Source of the DNA: Marinobacter mangrovi
Lineage (GTDB): Bacteria > Pseudomonadota > Gammaproteobacteria > Pseudomonadales > Oleiphilaceae
Assembly: GCF_016798325.1 (NCBI RefSeq)
Contig: NZ_JAERVO010000005.1
Location: forward strand, 124,001 to 188,000
Direction of reading: 5' to 3'
DNA length: 64,000 nucleotides
Made by a program: the position numbers and the translations under genes. A model generated the notes under the pieces. The model worked only from the letters and a program-made list of their open reading frames with translations. It ran no database searches and was not told the origin of the DNA. This document shows, one piece after another, positions 56,927 to 64,000 of this stretch (within the stretch, counting starts at the first letter, position 1; the number at the start of each line of letters is the position of its first letter).

Positions 56927-57529
56927 TCAGACAGGCGTATCATTTTTTGCGAAAGCCGGGACCGGCTCGCCACATCGGTCACACGGTCGACCGATCCCGG
57001 TTCCGCGGCGTTTGCGCCGACCGGCCAGTATTCCCGCCAGCCCCAGACCGAACAACGCCATGCTGGCAGGTTCGGGTACATCAACCGTGCTGATCTTGGT
57101 CAAGCCGGCCATGAAAAAGTAGCCGGTGTGGGTACTGACCACCTCGACGGAAGCCCCTTCGAACGGAGCCGTTTTATCCAGGTTGTGGAAAATGTCCTCA
57201 CCGGCTTCCAGGAAGAAAAGATCCAGATACAGGAAGCAGGACACATCCCCTACGGTAAACGGCTCAAAACCATTTTCGTAAAGTTGTCCGACATCCGATA
57301 CCGGCTGATCGTACATCAGCGGCACGAAGCCCTCCCACTCGAAGTTCACCGGTGTACTGGCAAACGTGGCAGACACCAGGCCCCGGCGCTGGTCATCTAC
57401 CGTAAAAAGTCCGACCGCATCATAGGACTCATACGGGTTTTCAATCTTGTTGGTATACGCATAGGTAATCAGTGCGGCATGAGCGGGTGCGATAACACTC
57501 AGCGCCAGCAGCAGTAGCAGGGCTCTCAT
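56927..57529 (-). CDS. PEP-CTERM sorting-domain exported protein
   Basis: A 200-residue secreted protein: signal peptide (residues 1-18, ending APAHA) and a PEP-CTERM domain at residues 151-175 (VPEPASMALFGLGLAG then GRRKRR). Exosortase recognises the PEP motif, cuts near it and the protein reaches the surface or extracellular polysaccharide. The domain should end the protein, yet 25 more residues follow, with CDRCGEP. A frameshift or lost stop is possible, since an adjacent frame closes with TGA within about ten codons. GGAG precedes the ATG. No exosortase gene is in the window. Confidence 0.82.
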   Translation of the reverse strand: MRALLLLLALSVIAPAHAALITYAYTNKIENPYESYDAVGLFTVDDQRRGLVSATFASTPVNFEWEGFVPLMYDQPVSDVGQLYENGFEPFTVGDVSCFLYLDLFFLEAGEDIFHNLDKTAPFEGASVEVVSTHTGYFFMAGLTKISTVDVPEPASMALFGLGLAGILAGRRKRRGTGIGRPCDRCGEPVPAFAKNDTPV

Positions 57530-60515
<2,986 letters not shown>

Positions 60516-60533
60516 TCGCGTCGTCGGAAACCG

Positions 60534-60564
60534 AAGGGCGCCACGACCGGTGGCGCCCTTTTTT
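60534..60564 (+). terminator. Intrinsic terminator of katG
   Basis: An 11-bp perfect stem (AAGGGCGCCAC with its complement), 5-base loop and T-tract. Confidence 0.92.
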
Positions 60565-60663
60565 ATGGCCGGCTGCCCGGCCGCATCACAGACAAGCCCG
60601 CTGTCCTGCGCTAACCTGTTGTTTCTGAAACGTTCAAGCCGCCCGCTCAAAACAGGTTTTCCC

Positions 60664-61392
60664 TTGCGTACCTACATCAAACAGTCTTTCCATTTCCTGA
60701 CCGCCCACTTTCGCCGGATCTTCAGTCTGTTCCTGGTTTACCTGGTGTTCTTCGCCGCCGCGGACTGGCTACACACCCAGCTCTACCCTGTGGTGGCACA
60801 AAAGCAGATGCTGAGCTGGGGATTCATGATCGTCGACTGCGTGATCACGGCCTTTGCCTTTTCGTCCATACTTCAGCTGTTTGAAGATCTACGGGTGGAT
60901 GCCGCGCAACCCGTGCTGAGCTACCTGAACCGGGCGCCGCGCTTCTTCGCGCCCCTGTTCACGTTGTTGCTGGCACTGAAGTTGGCAGCATTGCCGCTGC
61001 TGTTCTGGCCGTCCTGGGTGCTGATGCTGCTGATTTTCCTGGCGGGCGTGAAGCTGTCGTTTGCGGTCTTTGAAGTGGTCCGCATGCGGCGGGGAGTGCT
61101 CGACTCCCTATCGGCCAGCTGGGCGCGAACACAGGGGTTCATGGTCGCACTGGTGTTGTCATCGGTACTGGCGGGCGTCGGATCGGGACTGTTTGCCTGG
61201 CTGGTGCATGTCGTCTTTGTGAAGCTCGCGCTGGCCGGTGAGCCAGCCGTGTCCTACGACCCGGGCGTCGCCTTGCTGGTCCGCTTTATCGCGTCACTGT
61301 CCCTGTTTTTCTACGTTGCGGGCGGCGTCTTTGCGTATCGGCTGTATTGCGCGGCGGTGGAAGCCGGGGAAGGCTCATCCGTCAGGGAATGA
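60664..61392 (+). CDS. Multi-pass inner-membrane protein, unknown
   Basis: A 242-residue protein with about six hydrophobic helices and no family I recognise. It has few charged residues outside the loops and no motif for transport or catalysis. The TTG at 60664 is preferred: an upstream in-frame start would lie in the katG terminator. An AGG seven bases before it is a weak ribosome site. Orientation follows katG but the terminator should separate them. Confidence 0.68.
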   Translation: MRTYIKQSFHFLTAHFRRIFSLFLVYLVFFAAADWLHTQLYPVVAQKQMLSWGFMIVDCVITAFAFSSILQLFEDLRVDAAQPVLSYLNRAPRFFAPLFTLLLALKLAALPLLFWPSWVLMLLIFLAGVKLSFAVFEVVRMRRGVLDSLSASWARTQGFMVALVLSSVLAGVGSGLFAWLVHVVFVKLALAGEPAVSYDPGVALLVRFIASLSLFFYVAGGVFAYRLYCAAVEAGEGSSVRE

Positions 61393-61553
61393 GTATGAAC
61401 GGGCTTTTCCGTTCAACGAAACGGAAGCAAATTGATTCAATCGATGACTTGCACAGGGTGCCCCTCTGTCCGAGACAGGGTGTCCCGGTGGCGCCGTGAG
61501 GCAGACGGGCCGGCCTGGAAGGCCAGCCAATCTCCACACGAGGATCGCAGCGC

Positions 61554-61727
61554 TTAGTGGCTGGGAGACAACTTCGTGGGTTGGGCGCTGAACAGTCCCT
61601 TGATCTTGGCTTTCAGTGCAGAACCCAGTTCAGCAACGTATTCGCTGCGCTGTTGATGGGCAACCTGGATGTAGTAATCAATATCGATGTTACCGAGAGA
61701 ATCTGTTTTCAGTGCTTGCTTGGCCAT
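61554..61727 (-). CDS. 57-residue orphan small protein
   Basis: A short gene on the minus strand starting MAKQALKTDSLGNIDIDYYI and ending TKLSPSH. It is Lys/Gln-rich with a predicted amphipathic helix over VAHQQRSEYVAELGSALKAKIKGL and no signal peptide or membrane segment. A GAGGA lies eight bases before the ATG. It is divergent from a GcvA-like LysR gene. The good ribosome site, regular composition and absence of a better overlapping gene support it as real; function unknown. Confidence 0.7.
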   Translation of the reverse strand: MAKQALKTDSLGNIDIDYYIQVAHQQRSEYVAELGSALKAKIKGLFSAQPTKLSPSH

Positions 61728-61853
61728 GGTGGGTGTCCTCGTCTGGCTGTGTTTAATCTCTACGCTGCCAATGATATGGACACCGCCGCTGTTGAAAAAG
61801 CGATCATTTCTAAGGAGAATGCTGAATATTTCTCAACAGTAGTGGAAACCCGT

Positions 61854-62765
61854 ATGCGCCGTCTTCCACCCCTGAATGCACTCCGTGTATTCGAGTCATC
61901 GGCCCGTAACAAGAGCTTTGCAGCGGCAGCCGAGGAACTTTTTGTCACCGCATCCGCGGTCAGTCACCAGATCAAGACGCTTGAAGAATATTTGGGTCTT
62001 TCCCTGTTCAGCCGCAGCAAACGCAAGGTGGAACTGACGCCGGCCGGGGAACAGTACCTGACCTCCGTCAGGCACGCGCTGGACGAAATCGAGATGGCGA
62101 CCCACCGATTGACGGCCGCCCAGGAAACCAACGTGGTGCAGATCAGCGTGGCGCCCAACTTCCTGACGCGCTGGCTGATGCCGAGGATGGCCCGCTTCCA
62201 GGCGCTCTACCCGGACGTGGAACTGCAGATCAACGCGTCCATGGGCCTGCTGGACTTCAACCGGACCAGCACCGATATGGCGGTCTATTTCGGCAGCGGC
62301 GAATGGGACGATATCGAAGTGCATTTCCTGCGCAAGGTCATGCTGGTCCCGGTATGCAGCCCGGAGCGGCTGAAAGGCCCCTACCCCCTGGAGAAACCGG
62401 AAGACCTGCAACACCACACGCTGATCTACGTCAGCAAACGCACCTGGGAATGGGAAGACTGGATGCAGCAGGCAGGCGTGGAATTCATCACCCCCAAGGG
62501 CAGCCTGCAGATGTCCAGTGGCCAATTGGCCACCGCCGCTGCGCAGGAAAACCTGGGCGTAGCCCTGGCGGACAGCACGCTCACCTCACGGGAAATCAAA
62601 TCCGGCCGTTTGGTGGTGCCGTTCGACATCAAGCTCGATACCCACAAGGCCTTCTATCTGGTCTATCGCAAGCACCGCCCCCTGACCACCGGCATGCGTG
62701 CATTCAAGGAATGGCTGATGAGTGAAATGCAGGCCCACGACGAAGAGGACGCGGCGACGGTCTGA
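61854..62765 (+). CDS. GcvA-like LysR-family regulator
   Basis: A 303-residue LTTR in which MRRLPPLNALRVFESSARNKSFAAAAEELFVTASAVSHQIKTLEEYLGLSLF is the GcvA/AmpR-type HTH (matched by segment), and WLMPRMARFQALYPDVELQI the effector-domain opening. The ATG at 61854 is the family start; a GTG 12 bases upstream is also in frame. The divergent small protein is the most obvious candidate target. Confidence 0.92.
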   Translation: MRRLPPLNALRVFESSARNKSFAAAAEELFVTASAVSHQIKTLEEYLGLSLFSRSKRKVELTPAGEQYLTSVRHALDEIEMATHRLTAAQETNVVQISVAPNFLTRWLMPRMARFQALYPDVELQINASMGLLDFNRTSTDMAVYFGSGEWDDIEVHFLRKVMLVPVCSPERLKGPYPLEKPEDLQHHTLIYVSKRTWEWEDWMQQAGVEFITPKGSLQMSSGQLATAAAQENLGVALADSTLTSREIKSGRLVVPFDIKLDTHKAFYLVYRKHRPLTTGMRAFKEWLMSEMQAHDEEDAATV

Positions 62766-62896
62766 ACCGATCACTTTTCCAGCGGTTTGATCACGAAACA
62801 GACCGCCCTGCCAGGCCCTGGCCAATTGCGCGCCAATCCGCTGGAAGCCTCTCGCCACCCCGCCTCGAACCACTTCTCCTGCCACTGCTCACAGTG

Positions 62897-62916
62897 TTAT
62901 CCACAGAATTTGTGGA
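62897..62916. repeat. DnaA-box palindromic element, copy 5
   Basis: TTATCCACAGAATTTGTGGA between the converging stops of the LysR and Rrf2 genes, 18 bases from the latter. The upstream tandem box is less clear here (CTCACAG). Confidence 0.8.
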
Positions 62917-62933
62917 CAAGCCCGGCGAGCCTC

Positions 62934-63368
62934 TTACCCGCTGTTTGAGACCTTCTCGGAGCGGCTCCGGAACTGCAGCCGATCCAGGGTAACGTCCCGG
63001 AAGCGTGCCAGCAGAAGCGATTCCGCTTCTTCCAGGACATCATCAATCGCACCGTTGACGGCCTGTTCGATTGGGCAGTCGGTATGTTCGTCCGTCAGGC
63101 CAATGGTGAAGACCGAGCCCTCGCCCAATGCCCTGTGAACGTCGTAGAGCGTAATGGCTGAGAGCGGCCTGGCCAGCGACCAGCCGCCACCGTGCCCCTT
63201 CACAGACGTGACGTAACCTTCTGTTTTCAGGAGAGCCATGGTCCGGCGCACCACCACCGGGTTGGTGTTGAGCATCCGGGCAATGGTGTCGGAGGTGGCC
63301 GGTCCGTCCAGTTGATCCATATGAACGAGAACGTGGAGAACGCGGGATAAACGGCTGTCTTTGCGCAT
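62934..63368 (-). CDS. Rrf2-family regulator
   Basis: A 144-residue Rrf2 protein: MRKDSRLSRVLHVLVHMDQL opens the HTH, PVVVRRTMALLKTEGYVTSVKGHGGGWSLARPLSAITLYDVHRAL is the wing and linker (matched by segment). It has a single Cys in DEHTDCPIEQ, so it lacks the three-Cys iron-sulfur site of IscR/NsrR and is closer to the YwnA type. A 27-base longer start at 63395 is possible. Divergent from the flavoprotein gene with two matched operators between them. Confidence 0.88.
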   Translation of the reverse strand: MRKDSRLSRVLHVLVHMDQLDGPATSDTIARMLNTNPVVVRRTMALLKTEGYVTSVKGHGGGWSLARPLSAITLYDVHRALGEGSVFTIGLTDEHTDCPIEQAVNGAIDDVLEEAESLLLARFRDVTLDRLQFRSRSEKVSNSG

Positions 63369-63403
63369 GACCATAAGGCTTCGTGAATGTCGCATCAGCT
63401 TAT

Positions 63404-63470
63404 CATGTAACTTTTAATGTTTCATGTATTGCCAACCCGCCAGCCTTCAGGTAACAATAAATGTTACATG
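63404..63470. promoter_or_regulatory. Two matched operators between Rrf2 and flavoprotein genes
   Basis: CATGTAAC-7-GTTTCATG (63404-63426) and CAGGTAAC-7-GTTACATG (63448-63470) are near-identical inverted repeats of 8-7-8 layout, 44 bases centre to centre. They fill the divergent promoter region, so the Rrf2 protein probably binds both and controls both genes. Confidence 0.75.
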
Positions 63471-63492
63471 AAAGCCACTCAGGAGATGGACG

Positions 63493-64000
63493 ATGGATGC
63501 CGATGTGATGGTGATTGGCGGCAGCTTTGCGGGCATGTCCGCGGCCCTGCAACTGGTGCGGGGACAGCGACAGGTGATCGTGATTGACGGTCGCAGCCCA
63601 AGAAACCGGTTTGCGGCGGCGTCCCACGGCTTTTTCGGCCTGGACGGCGTCTCGCCGGAGGAGATTCATGAACGGGCCCTGGAGCAGTTGCTTCGATACC
63701 CAACCGCACGGGTGATTGAAGGCCAGGCCTCAACGGCGGCGCAGATCGAAGGCGGGTTCCTGGTGACACTGGCCTCTGGTACCGCGTTCAGCGCCCGCAA
63801 ACTGATCCTCGCCACCGGCCTGAAAGACGAACTGCCGGACATCCCGGGCGTCGAGGAGCGTTGGGGACAGACCGTCATACACTGCCCGTACTGCCACGGT
63901 TTCGAGTTGCGAAACCGACCATTGGGTGTGCTGGCCACCAGCCACCTCTCTGCCCACCAGGCCGGCATGATTCCGGACTGGGGCCCGACGACCTATTTCA
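63493..64000 (+). CDS. Thioredoxin-reductase-like FAD/NAD(P) oxidoreductase, N-terminal part
   Basis: The first 169 codons run off the right edge. MDADVMVIGGSFAGMSAALQL is the FAD-binding GxGxxG/A motif. LATGLKDELPDIPGVEERWG leads to CPYCHGFE, the redox-active CxxC in the place typical of TrxB/AhpF-like and YpdA-type flavin reductases. Likely role: NADPH-dependent reduction of a disulfide or of another small redox carrier. AGGAG seven bases upstream supports the ATG. Control by the divergent Rrf2 regulator through the paired operators is inferred. Confidence 0.88.
   Translation, partial: MDADVMVIGGSFAGMSAALQLVRGQRQVIVIDGRSPRNRFAAASHGFFGLDGVSPEEIHERALEQLLRYPTARVIEGQASTAAQIEGGFLVTLASGTAFSARKLILATGLKDELPDIPGVEERWGQTVIHCPYCHGFELRNRPLGVLATSHLSAHQAGMIPDWGPTTYF

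Overview
The window reads as a chromosomal segment of a GC-rich, probably marine or halophilic gammaproteobacterium. The grounds are an E. coli-type YcaO with an OsmC domain on its N-terminus, ChaB, a groES-groEL pair, KatG, two TRAP uptake systems, a tannase-family lipoprotein, an HBM-type chemoreceptor and a PEP-CTERM protein. A Marinobacter-like or Alcanivorax-like relative is a reasonable guess, but nothing here fixes the genus. I see no rRNA, tRNA, CRISPR array, phage block or insertion sequence. Many long reading frames lie antisense to better genes and are GC-bias shadows.

Layout. 1-12 kb: the end of an EAL phosphodiesterase, a DUF2254 membrane protein, a TetR/DHA2 efflux divergon with a visible operator, a HAD phosphatase, a YdeP-like molybdopterin oxidoreductase, a homocysteine methyltransferase-family enzyme, and two LysR/oxidoreductase divergons. 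12-19 kb: an arylsulfatase, an MBL hydrolase, a LysE exporter, the OsmC-YcaO fusion, and a PAP2 phosphatase preceded by three 11-bp tandem repeats. 19.5-28 kb: an operon of three large exported proteins that I cannot assign (a 773-residue anchored protein, a MORN-repeat protein and a YCF48-type propeller), then an HBM chemoreceptor. 28-41 kb: groES-groEL with a non-canonical GroEL tail, then mostly metabolic and conserved hypothetical genes, ending in aconitase. 41-54.7 kb: two complete TRAP operons, the second followed by a tannase/feruloyl-esterase lipoprotein, a porin and a MarR regulator. 55-64 kb: an aldo/keto reductase/LysR divergon, a PEP-CTERM protein, katG, a membrane protein, a 57-residue orphan protein, a GcvA-like LysR, and an Rrf2 regulator facing a thioredoxin-reductase-like flavoprotein.

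How genes work together. The clearest unit is the MarR regulon. A nearly identical 17-bp operator (TATCAAC-3 nt-GTTGATA) lies upstream of the second TRAP operon and of the porin, and a half-site lies in the marR promoter. This links outer-membrane entry, ester cleavage and inner-membrane uptake of what is probably an aromatic or other carboxylic acid. The Rrf2/flavoprotein pair has two matched 23-bp operators between the genes. The most unexpected signal is a family of five intergenic 20-bp elements with consensus TTATCCACAGWWTNTGTGGA. They carry perfect DnaA boxes, are spaced 3-8 kb apart, and occur only between 42 and 63 kb. The three-gene envelope operon at 19.5-25.7 kb is the best candidate for an undescribed protein system.
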